Under the pieces are notes generated by a model. It was not told the DNA's origin, did no database searches, and was given only the letters and a program-made list of their open reading frames with translations. Below are positions 42,740 through 53,316 of a stretch of 64,000 bases of DNA, piece after piece. A program made the position numbers and the translations under genes. Every line of letters starts with the position of its first letter. The stretch's first letter is position 1. Source of the DNA: Chondrus crispus (Eukaryota; Rhodophyta; Florideophyceae; Gigartinales; Gigartinaceae); assembly GCF_000350225.1 (NCBI RefSeq), contig NW_005179300.1:277200-341199 (forward strand). Direction: 5' to 3'.

Positions 42740-45430
42740 TCAACGGTACGCACCGTGCGCGGGGGCCGACGAACCAGAAGCACGCCCCCTCGAAGGACAG
42801 TAGCTGGGGTGGGAAGGCACGTCAGCCCCCGTGTCGTGGAGAGGTGGAAGCGCTACCTCCTCGTGGGGAACCCGATCCTGAGATGGATCAGCCGAGGTCG
42901 CAGGTCCGTCGATCGCCGAATGGCCGTACCGGCGACCTTCGTAAGGGTCTCGAAGACTCTGCCGCGGTACGGAAGCCGACCCCGCGGGTTCGAAACGAGC
43001 GGCTCTGAGAAAATCTCGCTCACCACGGTACCGATCGCTTTCGGCCATGGCGCGCTGGAGATCGCTCGCGCGTCGAGTAGAGGCCTCGCGTAGGCCCTCG
43101 AGTTCGCCCTGAGCGCCGTGGAGCTGGGCTGCGAGGGAGTCACGTTCGACAGAAAAGGCCTGACGCTCAGCTCCGAGGCGGCGCGCTTCGCTACTTCGCT
43201 CGAGATACCAATTCGTCAGGGTCCGAAGTAATTCCTCCACGCTCCAGGTCCGATCGACTAAGTTCCCCAGGGCGCGGGACAACCGGGGGATTGCCGTGAT
43301 GTCGCCATGAGCTAGGGTAAGACTGAGCGCGGTGGTCCGTTGGGTACCCGGACCCCCAACGGAACCGAGAGAGGGGAGTGGAGGTAACGTAGACCCCGGC
43401 CCGGTATGGTAACCGACATCGGGAGGAGGCCTCACTGTGTCAGCCCCAGCCAACGCGATGGCTGGGGGCTCGCCGTCAAGGTCACGATACCTCTTCCGTC
43501 GCGCCTCCCGCACCGTCGAGCCTACCCCCCCTTTGCTACGGGACGGCCCCGCAGCCGGCACGCTCGGGCGGGCCACGAAGGAGTCGGTCCGGGAGTCGTA
43601 CGCAAGGAAGAGGCTTCGGATTCCTGTCGTGTAATCCGTCCAGGGGCGGCGGTTACGTTCGGGCACCGCAACGGCGCGGTGCATTAAGTCGAGGACCGAG
43701 GAATAGGACCACGGGCTGTGCGGAGAGCCGCGCTCCAAGGAGTGTAACGTTCCATCGGGGAGCGACGGCAAGACCCGACCGAAGAAGGACAGTACGCCGA
43801 GGGGCGGCACGAAGGCCCTCCCGTGCAACGCAACCTCGTACATAAAGGCGTTACACAGGGACCACGCCCATTCGCATTCGAAATTGTAGACCAAGTCCCC
43901 GTAGGCCGGGTGTGTGGGGTCGTTACACGCGAAGCCAAAGTGCTTCAAAGCGTAGGGGAGCAACGGATGCACCCCCAACGAGGGGAGTGCCTCCCCTACG
44001 CTCGCCGGAAGTCCCGGAAAATCGCTTCGTGATAGACCAGGGGAAAACGCGGCGGACGGGAAGACCCGTCCGTCTTCCTCTTCGGTGTGGCGGTACGCCG
44101 ACCAATCGCTCGGCGCCAAGGCGATATAGTGCAGACGCATGAGAGAGCAGGCGCATTTCTGAAGAGCCGCACGAGCCTTCGAAAAGGCACGAGGACGGGG
44201 GCTGACGTACAGCCCCGCCACCTCCGAAAGGATGAAACGCCGGGGACCTCGGGTGCCCTGGTGGAACAAGTACGTCGACATCCGGTCGACGTACTCCGCC
44301 TTCTCCCCACTGTAGGCGAACGTCCTATCCCCCGGCACTGCGTCCGGAATCAGATAGGGGGCACCGTCCCCCTCCGATAACAAGCGCTCCAAGGCGGGGG
44401 ACGCCCCCTCCGTCAAGCCACTTTCGTATATGGCACGGACCCGTAGTAGATTGGGACGCAAGGACGTCCTCGCCAGGACTTCGCCGACCGTGACGCCCGA
44501 CCGAGCGTGACGGCGCCACGGGTACGTCAAGCGGCCATGCGGTAGCGGAATCGACCGCTTTAGGGGCATCCCTAACCATCGGGTGGAGGTGTCGGCTGCC
44601 TCCTCCCCCATGGCAGTGCCGAGTCGCGTGGCGGTCGGTAACGCCCCGGGGCGCCGGCAGCTGCCGAACGCCCCGTATGAGCCCTCAGTCGGATGGTACA
44701 GCCAGTCGTGCGATTCCAGGGCTCGCCCTCCTTGACACACTTCGAGCGCACCGTCGGCGCGCGTGCCACGAACGGGCACCGAGCCCTCGGACGCCGGAGC
44801 CGGTGGAATCGCCGGCGAGCGAGCCGCCGACGAAGGAGCAACCAATTCCTCGGATACTGTAGAGTCGCGGGGTCCCCGCGACTTCTGGAAGGGCCGCTCA
44901 AGCGGCCACGCGCGAGAGACCGGCAGGGCGGAGTCCACCGGAAGAACATCGCATGCCCCGTCGCCCTCGGCGGGGGTAGCGTCGCCAATAGCAGGAGAGG
45001 GGAGTGCCGGCGCCTCTGACCCCCGGCGGGCGAGTGACAAAGCCGGAACAGGACCTCCCCGAACGGGCGGAGGGCCTGTCATATCAGGGTCCCAAAGAAG
45101 GGGACCAGCCACGCAGACGTGAGAACGAATCGGTAAGCTCAAAAAGGGGACGAACGACGGCCGCGGGTCTAAGGGCGGAAACGGGAAGACGTGTCCCCAC
45201 GTAGGGGACAGAAGGATGATGACGGATCGATCCGCGGATGCACGCAAGGACACGCGAGGAAAGGGAAAGAGACGCAGCGAGGGACAGGGAGGATAGCCAG
45301 AGGGCGAAGCGAGAAGGAAGAGCCCAGCACGAGCGCAAATGAGAGCAGGGCGAGACACGAAGGACGACGACCGGAAAACGAAGTCGCCAGCACGAACGGG
45401 AAGGACCGTGTCGACGAGGCGGTCAGACAT
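42740..45430 (-). CDS. Opposite-strand 896-residue frame of the second LTR family
   Basis: A single uninterrupted frame with a true ATG on the strand opposite to its element. It begins about 45 bases upstream of the polypurine tract (45475-45484) and the LTR at 45488. The N-terminal 120 residues are hydrophobic/Ser/Pro-rich and low-complexity; residues 150-270 are Ala/Pro/Gly-rich. Residues 300-600 look globular (HARSGVTVGEVLARTSLRPN, YNFECEWAWSLCNAFMYEV). A coiled coil (SVEELLRTLTNWYLERSSEA through SDRYRGERDF) lies near 715-800, followed by a disordered tail. The mix of coiled coil and disordered tail could be Gag-like, but no CCHC knuckle is seen. No family is recognised. Confidence 0.55.
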   Translation of the reverse strand: MSDRLVDTVLPVRAGDFVFRSSSFVSRPALICARAGLFLLASPSGYPPCPSLRLFPFPRVSLRASADRSVIILLSPTWGHVFPFPPLDPRPSFVPFLSLPIRSHVCVAGPLLWDPDMTGPPPVRGGPVPALSLARRGSEAPALPSPAIGDATPAEGDGACDVLPVDSALPVSRAWPLERPFQKSRGPRDSTVSEELVAPSSAARSPAIPPAPASEGSVPVRGTRADGALEVCQGGRALESHDWLYHPTEGSYGAFGSCRRPGALPTATRLGTAMGEEAADTSTRWLGMPLKRSIPLPHGRLTYPWRRHARSGVTVGEVLARTSLRPNLLRVRAIYESGLTEGASPALERLLSEGDGAPYLIPDAVPGDRTFAYSGEKAEYVDRMSTYLFHQGTRGPRRFILSEVAGLYVSPRPRAFSKARAALQKCACSLMRLHYIALAPSDWSAYRHTEEEDGRVFPSAAFSPGLSRSDFPGLPASVGEALPSLGVHPLLPYALKHFGFACNDPTHPAYGDLVYNFECEWAWSLCNAFMYEVALHGRAFVPPLGVLSFFGRVLPSLPDGTLHSLERGSPHSPWSYSSVLDLMHRAVAVPERNRRPWTDYTTGIRSLFLAYDSRTDSFVARPSVPAAGPSRSKGGVGSTVREARRKRYRDLDGEPPAIALAGADTVRPPPDVGYHTGPGSTLPPLPSLGSVGGPGTQRTTALSLTLAHGDITAIPRLSRALGNLVDRTWSVEELLRTLTNWYLERSSEARRLGAERQAFSVERDSLAAQLHGAQGELEGLREASTRRASDLQRAMAESDRYRGERDFLRAARFEPAGSASVPRQSLRDPYEGRRYGHSAIDGPATSADPSQDRVPHEEVALPPLHDTGADVPSHPSYCPSRGRASGSSAPAHGAYR

Positions 45431-45487
45431 AGCTCGCGATCCACAAGCACCCGTGGACGCGAACGTCCCCGCTTAAGGGGGGGGCCG

Positions 45488-46171
45488 TGTAGTATAACCC
45501 CCCCTGGGGCTTTTTAGGTAGATTAGATCAGCAACGGGATCTAGTGCTGTAGAGCTCGATGCTCTACAGTACTACCGCGCGTGGCCACGTGTACCCCTCG
45601 GATACCGGGCGCACGCATGCACACGTGTACACGTGTATCGCGCGGGACGGAAGCGCGCGCACACACGTGTACTGTCGGCCACGATGGCTGACAGTATTAC
45701 AGTACGGTACGATCCGTGCTACAGTAGACCACTACAGTACTTCGGTACTGTAGTGTTATAGGTTGTTTTGTACATTAAACATGGAGCGGACCGGCGGCAG
45801 TGGAGGAAGACAAGCACGGACTTGTCACCCACCGACCGCCAAGGTCCGACTTCCCGCTTATTCTAAAGTAACGCTCGCTAATTACGTTAGAGCGGCACCG
45901 AGCGGGGGTTGAGGACGCACGCGGTACGCCCACGAGCCGGCTCCGCCTCCGCCCGTCGGTACTGGATCGTCACCCAGTACCGCGCAGGGGCGTCGAGACG
46001 TCGAACCGCTCGCGCGTACCGGCGTTCTCGCCGTTTCCGCTCCACCACGCTACCCGGGCCCGGTGCCCGGTGCCGTTAGCTGATGTCCCGCTTCACCCCC
46101 GTCTTCCCGATCGACAAGGGTCTCGGTCGAACTGTGCATACACCCCTATCGCTGGGGGTGTTTATGCTACA
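45488..46171 (+). repeat. Different LTR, about 0.68 kb
   Basis: Bounded by TGTAGTATAACCCCCC and GGGGGTGTTTATGCTACA, an imperfect terminal inverted repeat, and preceded by a polypurine tract (AAGGGGGGGG, 45475-45484). It shares the motif TAGATTAGATC...GGATCTAG with the 1.04-kb LTRs but little else. It contains the hairpin CTACAGTAC-TTC-GGTACTGTAG near 45731-45752 and an alternating purine/pyrimidine tract near 45605-45675. No second copy is seen, so this is a 3' LTR whose partner is missing. Confidence 0.65.
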
Positions 46172-49100
46172 CTCACCAGGGAACTGAGCAGAGCGCGCAG
46201 TCAAAAACAACGATTGACGAACAAGAACAAGCCCCTGCAAGAACGTGCGGTGCGAACAGATCGTACAGACGCTGTGAGCCCGCAGTCACGTGCAGGTGCT
46301 GGGAGCCCACGGTCACGAGCAGGTAGTTGCCCGAAACGCGGTAGAGGGGAAAACGGTAGGAATGATTAAAGACATCACGGGCAAGCGCTGGTTTGGTAGG
46401 CAGCAGAATAGCACATCACTTTGCTACATCGACGTATCAAAAAATCATTTCCGTTACAACTATGGTACTCCAGCAAAAATTCTGGTCCAGTCACTGGCCG
46501 GAACCAGAAACGCCCTTCATCCCCGTGCTGAATGGGAACGGCCAAAAAAGCTGGCAAAATATGGCTGCCCGCGAACCAATGACCCACGGGCCACCGTTCA
46601 TTGCTGGGAAAAATCCAGCATTTTTTGCCCCCAAAAATAGCAACATCATTGCTTTTTATTACATTTATCATAAATCTGATCTTCCTGTGGCGCGCGGTAT
46701 CGCGTGCACGTGAAGCGACGCTTGGATCAGTGATCCGCCCTCGTAGGGCGTGGATTGATCAAAAAAGACGAAAATCTGCGGAAATCCGCTGGACGAGTGG
46801 CAAGAGTCGAAAAGTCAACATCGATCAGTCCACGAAATTTTATTCAAAAATATGGGTTGGTACAGTACTTGTTGGACGTACGCGAAGTGGCTGTTGGCTA
46901 AAGGCCCAAGTTCCCGAGGCCGTCCGGAGACACCGTCTCCCACCACTGCGCAAGGCGCTGCCCGAAGCGCAACACCATGATGTCGCCGGACCCGTTTCGG
47001 AGGCCCTGACTACGCTCGACAAACTGAGAAGACGACGCTCGCCGAGCGGAAGGATTCTTCCACATAAACCGACGTCATGCAGACTTCGAGACTATCGCGT
47101 GGAGTCGGGTTTGCACCCCCGTACAGGAAGGCCGTCCCTTTCTGCCCGAGACGACGACTAATGGTTCTCACAAATAGCCTCTTTGTTTGAGGCAGACGCC
47201 AAAAATAAGAGACAGAAGGGGAACCGGATGCGAATTATTCATTCAAGAGGCGATCGAGAGTCTCGCACCACACAACTCCCCCCTTCACGGATGACCTGGA
47301 GGAATATTGCAAGGAAAGCGACTCCGAAGGAGAGAGAGCGTCGCTCGATGAGCTTGCTATTGACGATCCATCTGCTGCTTGTAACTACTGACGACGCCAA
47401 GTTCAAATTCTTGTTTTTATCCCGAGTGACCCATTGTGATGACCTGCCCCTTTTTCATTCTTTCGCTTGACTCTTGGTTTCTTTCTACCGTACCTACCTT
47501 TCATTTTTTTGTTCTGTTTCTTTTCGTTTTCTTTTGTAGTTAAGGAGGACACATTGTCGCATCGATTTGTGGGCGAGTAGAGCGAGAAGACCACGACGAG
47601 GAATATGCTTACTACCGTGTCAACGAGGGACAAGGAGATCGACCCTCGGAGAGACGGAGACAAAGTCAATGGTACTGACGCTATTCTGGACGAAAAGAAA
47701 GTGGGAAGAGAGAGGGCGCCGCTAGTTAGCCAGTCTATACGATCCGGACAGTAGTGCCGCGAGCCTCGGCATCTACGTCCGTTGGGACCCAGTGCGGTTA
47801 GTATCTCCAACTCGTACACTGTACCGCTGAGAAGTCGACGCATTCGAAGGGATTGAAGGACCAGACCCTTGCTCAATTCTCGCGTCGAGGTTGGCTATTG
47901 GTGCATGATCGCACCGACAACGGAGAATGGGCGACATTTGTCACAATGGACGTTGTCGTAATTTATCTAACTTCAGTAGGATCCTTGACGTAAGGGAAAC
48001 CTCCGGCTGTCTTTTGGAAAAATTTCAACGTACTCGTGTTCCAGGACTATCATGCGAGGGGAGGAAAATTTTGCTCACGATTAACGATTACCACGTCACG
48101 AGGGTAAGGGCAACATGACGAAATTCGCCGAGGACACTACACGAGAAGCTGAGAAGGTCGTTCAGGTCATGAAAAGGCCAACCTAGAGCAGAGAGAGGAG
48201 ACGACACGCGTGGATCGTCACGAGACACATGACAGCCTTCCCGAACTAGTAGAGGAGACCCTCACATATAATTGTAATTCGCCTCAGGAAAAAACCATCC
48301 GTATTCGTGTCAAGATGTGATCATGCCCTCCCCGGGCCGCCTTTTCTGTCAGTGGATCTGCCTACAGTTACGAATGGTGAGAAAAGGGAAAGGGGGATCA
48401 AGGGGAAAGGACGATGCGAAGGATGGCACATCACCAAGAGAGAGACGGAGGTAACGGCAAAAAGCCTATAGCAGCTCTTGTGCGGTTGAGAGGGGAGAAG
48501 TTTCGCGCCTTACTTTCCTTTTAGGAAGCGGTACCCCTCTGACCTCATGGGTCGTTTATTGGGACCACCTACGCCGACCTCACAGGAAGTGTAAGCCGCC
48601 CGTCAAATTCATGTGTGAAGAAGCCGCATTCGGAACGTCGAATGTCGTACGAACGAAGCGAGATAGCCGGAGATGCGTGCGCATACCCGCTAAACAAGCT
48701 CAATAGGCCTCTCTGATCTGATGTCGAGGTTAACAAGCACGCGAACGTGCTTTCTTATTTGTATGATTAGGACGTGTCGCGAAAAGCTTTGAAAAAGGGT
48801 GTCACACCAGGACGAATGGGCACCTCACAGGAAGGGGAGCGGCATACACCGCGAGGGGACAGACCCTCGATATACGGATCGGAACGCTAACCATCACTTT
48901 TCTTTGTTGTTGACCCTGAGCTGTTCGCAACGTGAAGCTAGGAAGAGCGACACTACAACTACGACCCCAAATTCGTTCCGAACGTTGATGTAAGGGAGGA
49001 TGGCATTTGTCCACGAAAGACTTGCGTTGACCGGATCGATGGTGCAATACCGGACCGGATGCAGAAGGTTATGAAGAGATATTTCACAAAAGAACTGTCA

Positions 49101-49712
49101 TGGACCGGTGCGCCGGAGAAATTGCTTCGAAAACGGAGGAAGCCGCGTTACAGCGTCCGGCGTTTAGAAGAGTATTGAAGCTGCAGAAAAGGTGGGGACG
49201 TGGACAAAGGACGGGGAAGAGGAGAAGTCCAAGACAGAAAAGAGGAGGAAATAGCGAGGTGAAGAGAAGGAGGGAGGAGGTATAAGGGTGCCACCGTGAT
49301 TAAGACGGGGTGGGGCACCAACGAGAAAAAAAAGGAGGAACCAAGGGACGAAGGAGCACGCAGGAAGTTTCAATTTACGGATCAAAGGCGACATGACGAT
49401 GTCGCAAATTCAGCGTCACGCAGGCAGGATAGAGATGCGACAAGCTATCACGAGGGAACTGTCGCGCCCGCCAGCTCAGACGGAAGGGTTGCCAAAGGAT
49501 TTGCACTTTGGAAGTGATGACACGAGGCGAGCCAAAACTCGCAAGTCGTCAATCGAGGCTCCTTGCAGAGCCTCTCCCTCAACACCGTGAGCGCGGAGCA
49601 AGGCACAGTATACGCTCGTGACGTCGTGGGTATTTTTGGGAATTGTTGGAGACGGGGGGGAAGATATCACTTCCCTTACCGACAATGTTTCGGTGTGGCC
49701 TGCCGAGGGAAT

Positions 49713-51203
49713 TTAGACAGCTGAAGGTGCCTTTGACGAGGACGGAGAGGCTAGGGCTGCGCGCGGGGAAGCAGGGACAGCCGATCGAGGAGGAATTGGA
49801 GAGGAAGGACGGGAGCATACGTGAAGCTCCCGGGGGTCAGATGTGATGATGGGGGTAATGTCGGGAACCGGTGTTGGGTTTCCGAATCGACGGCTCGTTT
49901 GAGCTTCCCACGCTGAGCAGAGGGTTGATGACCCGGGGTTGAACCACACGAAGTCGCCCACGGCTGGGTGGTTTCGACCAGGGGAGGAAGAGGGTCGTTG
50001 GCGATTGAAAGATCGAGAGGAGTGTTGCGGAGGGACACAGTCCCAATCCACGCCCTCGATCGTATCAAGGAGGGAGCGTATTTCGCGATTGGAATCAGAG
50101 CCACCCAGAGGGACAAAGAAGTCCAATAGACGCATTTGCGTTATCAGCTTCGCGGGGAGGTGCCACAGGCGCCAGCAATCGTAGATCTCCCACAAGAGGG
50201 TCGCAGTTGCTTTGATGCACCACTCTGTGAGGAAGACCACCCATAACCCGTGTTGCAGATCCCGCAGGTAGCTGCCATAGTACGTGAATATGGGTCCAAT
50301 TTCAGCCCAAAAGCCTTGCCTCACCTCGTACTGGCTCCACCATGAGGGGATGCGCTGGTAACGACTTGCATAATGCTGACGGGAAATCTCGCGCGCCTCT
50401 ACCATTTGGTAGCCGATGAAGTACCCCGTATCAGACCGGATAAGCCGTTCAAAGCGCACTGTGTTCTGAAAGAAGAAAATACTCCCGCGTTTTAAATGAC
50501 GAAAATTCGAAGGGATAATGGGTTTGGTCCAGAAGATGGCGTCAGATGTGACAGTATGTCGGTTTCGCCATGGGCGATCCGCCTCGGCGGCAGGGTCACC
50601 AAAGGTGATATCAATGAGATTGTCTAAGTAGCGGCGTTCGCCCTCTGTACGAAAACGCCAAGTGTCACAACCGTATGATGAGGGTATGAGGGTGTCGGAA
50701 ATGGGGATGGCAAGCCGAGCGAATACGGCCTCCATAAATCGCAGAGAGACAGTGGGACGGCCCCGTGGGGGAGGATGACGTAGGATGGAAGTCGAAATTG
50801 CTATACGGGTCCGCCAGTCAAAGGAGCGGGTAGCCAGCACGGGGAGATTACCGGGAAGCATGCCCGCGCCGGTGGCGAATTGGTGTTCAATTTTGGAAAC
50901 GTCGCGAATACCCACGGAGGAGAACCACTGGGCAGAGGCAAATAAGGAAGGATGTTCGTGCATGATTTTGTCCTGTAGCTCTTCGAGCGAGGGGTAGTGG
51001 CGGGCTACCCGAGAGGGATGATAACTTGGATGAAAGGCAGGGTCGGAGGCGTCCGAATCAGGGGGACGTCGGGGTATAGGAGGGAGGTCGACGGAAGCGC
51101 GAGACTTGTTCGCGAAGCCGACACCGGTGCGTCGACGGGCAGTATTTTCGCCCGCGAGCTCAGGAGGTGGAGGACACGTGGGACTCGTCTTGTCCTTGCT
51201 CAT
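49713..51203 (-). CDS. Opposite-strand accessory frame, copy B
   Basis: 496 residues, whole, starting MSKDKTSPTCPPPPELAG about 100 bases upstream of LTR copy 3. It is the same protein as copy A at 39562-41318 with scattered substitutions. A Pro-rich N terminus is followed by a compact Trp/Tyr-rich domain (residues about 80-330, with FMEAVFARLAIPISDTLIPS, WWSQYEVRQGFWAEIGPIF and WLVVFLTE-like segments) and a Ser/Pro-rich C-terminal tail. No membrane anchor, protease or nuclease motif is clear. The function is unknown; regulation of the sense transcript by an antisense mRNA, or an accessory packaging role, are possibilities only. Confidence 0.6.
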   Translation of the reverse strand: MSKDKTSPTCPPPPELAGENTARRRTGVGFANKSRASVDLPPIPRRPPDSDASDPAFHPSYHPSRVARHYPSLEELQDKIMHEHPSLFASAQWFSSVGIRDVSKIEHQFATGAGMLPGNLPVLATRSFDWRTRIAISTSILRHPPPRGRPTVSLRFMEAVFARLAIPISDTLIPSSYGCDTWRFRTEGERRYLDNLIDITFGDPAAEADRPWRNRHTVTSDAIFWTKPIIPSNFRHLKRGSIFFFQNTVRFERLIRSDTGYFIGYQMVEAREISRQHYASRYQRIPSWWSQYEVRQGFWAEIGPIFTYYGSYLRDLQHGLWVVFLTEWCIKATATLLWEIYDCWRLWHLPAKLITQMRLLDFFVPLGGSDSNREIRSLLDTIEGVDWDCVPPQHSSRSFNRQRPSSSPGRNHPAVGDFVWFNPGSSTLCSAWEAQTSRRFGNPTPVPDITPIITSDPRELHVCSRPSSPIPPRSAVPASPRAALASPSSSKAPSAV

Positions 51204-51309
51204 GCGGAGACCGTCGGTCAGGAATGGAGATAGAAGTGGTCGAGAAGAGAAAAATGAGTTGGAGATCAAGGAGAGTAGCCGATGTGCAAGGACGCTCAGA
51301 AGGGGGATA

Positions 51310-52331
51310 TGTAGTGCAATAGCACTGTGTTGGAAGCAATTTTAGTCCGGGATCGGAGGGCTAACGTGTGAATAATTGCACAGTTTTTATTTTAATTATT
51401 TAATTTTATTTAGTTAATTAGTTGGCATTAATATATAAATTTTGCTGACATTAGATTAGATCTAGGATCTAGCGCCGCGAGCTACTGTAGTGGCTCCGGC
51501 CGGGCGATATATACGTTAGCCCTCTGACGACCAAGTCAGTAAAGACAACCCGAGTTGCCGGAGTTAGATCTCGCCTTCGTCGAAGACCGCTTCCGTTCAC
51601 GCGACGCGCTTCCCTTCTACGCTGCTAACGACATCCTCTATTGCTCGGGTCCCATTCCTTTTCCTTATCCTTTTACCTTTTCTATCTCTACATCTATTTT
51701 TTCCCTTAATTGTGAGGGTTCCATTGGAGTCGGTTGCGACCGATCCGGTGTAGGTGTTTTAGCCATCGGGCAACACGTTGTGTAGCGCTGCTACTGTTTC
51801 AAGTTCTGTAGGAAGGCTATTGTAACGACACCTCCGTCGAAGGTCTTACTGTATAAGACAGAGTTGGTACCGCCTACCGCGATCGCGATCGCGCTGGTGA
51901 GGGTGTTTTTAGCCATCAGGCAACACGTCGGTAGTAGCGTTGCTACACGGTTACGATCCCGTCAGGTAGTGTTGAACAAGCCCCCGTCGAAGACCTTGAA
52001 TTATGCCCAACGTGCTGAAGACGCTCGTCGAGGATTGGCCTTACAACCCAGCGAACCGCGGTTACATCCTCGTAGACAAGCCCAACCCGCACTCGTCGAG
52101 CACTCAAGTCTTCACAAGTCTCTACCACCATTATCCTCCCGGGCCGGGTATCTTTCCTTAACCCCCCGTCTGAGTCGAGCTACCTTGGGCCGCAAGCCCA
52201 CACAAGGGGAAAGGGAGTCTCGAACGCTCCGTAGCGCGTGCCATCGGCAGTGGTTGTTGCTGTTGTTGTTTTTCTTCTTTTTGTTTGACCGTCGGACTGT
52301 GTTCGCGGCCTGCCAGGCACATTGCAGTACA
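51310..52331 (+). repeat. LTR copy 3
   Basis: About 1.02 kb, TGTAGTGCAAT...ATTGCAGTACA, preceded by the same AGAAGGGGGAT polypurine tract. It is clearly more different from copies 1 and 2 than they are from each other, especially in its first 80 bases and around 51590-51710. Confidence 0.85.
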
Positions 52332-53316
52332 AAACCTTGCCAAAGAGGTCGTTAAGGGTAACGATCTTTTGAACCCGTGTCTTGCGTGCCGATCGACGGT
52401 CCTCGTCGTCGGATGTCTCGTCAGAGGAACTGCCTCCACTGTCAGTACTCGAACCCTTCGCCGCTGACGAGCGTTTCTTCTTTCGATTCTTTCGTTTGTT
52501 CTTTTTCTTGGATGGTTTCCGTTGTCGGTTTCTCCTCTCCGAGCCACTCGACGAATCCTCGGGATCAGGGTCTGGGTCATCAGTAGGGCGCGGAAGAACA
52601 AAACCGGGAGGAACGGTAGGGTCGGCCGTTGTCTGTATTATACCACTCGATGGCAATTGTGAAAAGGGTTACGATTCCGGCTGTAACACAGCTGTCCTCA
52701 CAGTTGGTTAGTCCGGCTGTTGGAGTATCCCCCAGAATGAGTTCTTCTCCGGATGTCGGGCCCATGAACCAACGATCTGGTTGACTTCATCCGTTGCATG
52801 GGTAGATACCAAACTTGGCAGCGTCTCTTCGAGGTACTTTTCCACAAGAGGAGCAACCGATATCGGAATCCTGTGATCTAGTTGAGTTTCCATCCAGACT
52901 GTCAGCCGAGGCATCAAGTCCGTATTAACCCAACGTTGGCGGTTTCCCATAACGGGTGGAGTTGGCACCGTAGTTCTTCAGTAACTTGTCTGGAAGCTGG
53001 TCCCTTGGCGGGGGTTGTAGTCGGTATAACCGGAGGGTCTTGGTTTGAAGTTTCAGGAAGAATCCGAGAGCGTTGAGCACGTAACAGCCGTTCTGGGTCA
53101 GAAACTGGCGCAGTTGTCGGTGTCTCGAGTTGATGACGACTTCGGCTGGAATCGTCGGATTTATGAGAAGAAGACATCTTGGTGAAACTGTTGAGCAGTA
53201 TAGGGTCACAGAAGTGATTCACACAGAACTCGTCCCGAAGCGATGAACGTTATCCTTTTAGGTCTCAATCAAACATGGAAACTTGCAAGAAAGCTTGTTT
53301 CTAGGTCGGGAGACCA
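52332..53316 (-). mobile_element. Reverse-oriented Gypsy 5' fragment (Gag)
   Basis: The minus strand carries a primer-binding-like site at 53316-53299 identical to that of the big Gypsy element. A Gag-like region follows (MSSSHKSDDSSRSRHQLET, then VEKYLEETLPSLV, then a Lys/Arg/Ser-rich segment with SKKKNKRKNRKKKRSS). The fragment is cut off by LTR copy 3 at 52331, so that element probably inserted into this older one. It is broken in about three places. Confidence 0.6.

Larger units (their letters stand above)
42466..51309 (+). mobile_element. Second LTR-element internal region, composite
   Basis: 8.8 kb between LTR copies 2 and 3, with no recognisable sense-strand pol. Its right end (about 49240-51309) repeats about 39350-41424 of the first element. 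Its left end carries a different reverse-strand frame and a different LTR (45488-46171). The region is therefore a mosaic of at least two families. The stretch 46172-49240 contains only short frames and no recognised domain. The element is broken and non-autonomous as it stands. Confidence 0.65.

Noticed and set aside
46290-46640. 116-codon frame in the composite LTR region
   Set aside because: No domain, no homologous frame in the other element, and frames open on the opposite strand as well.
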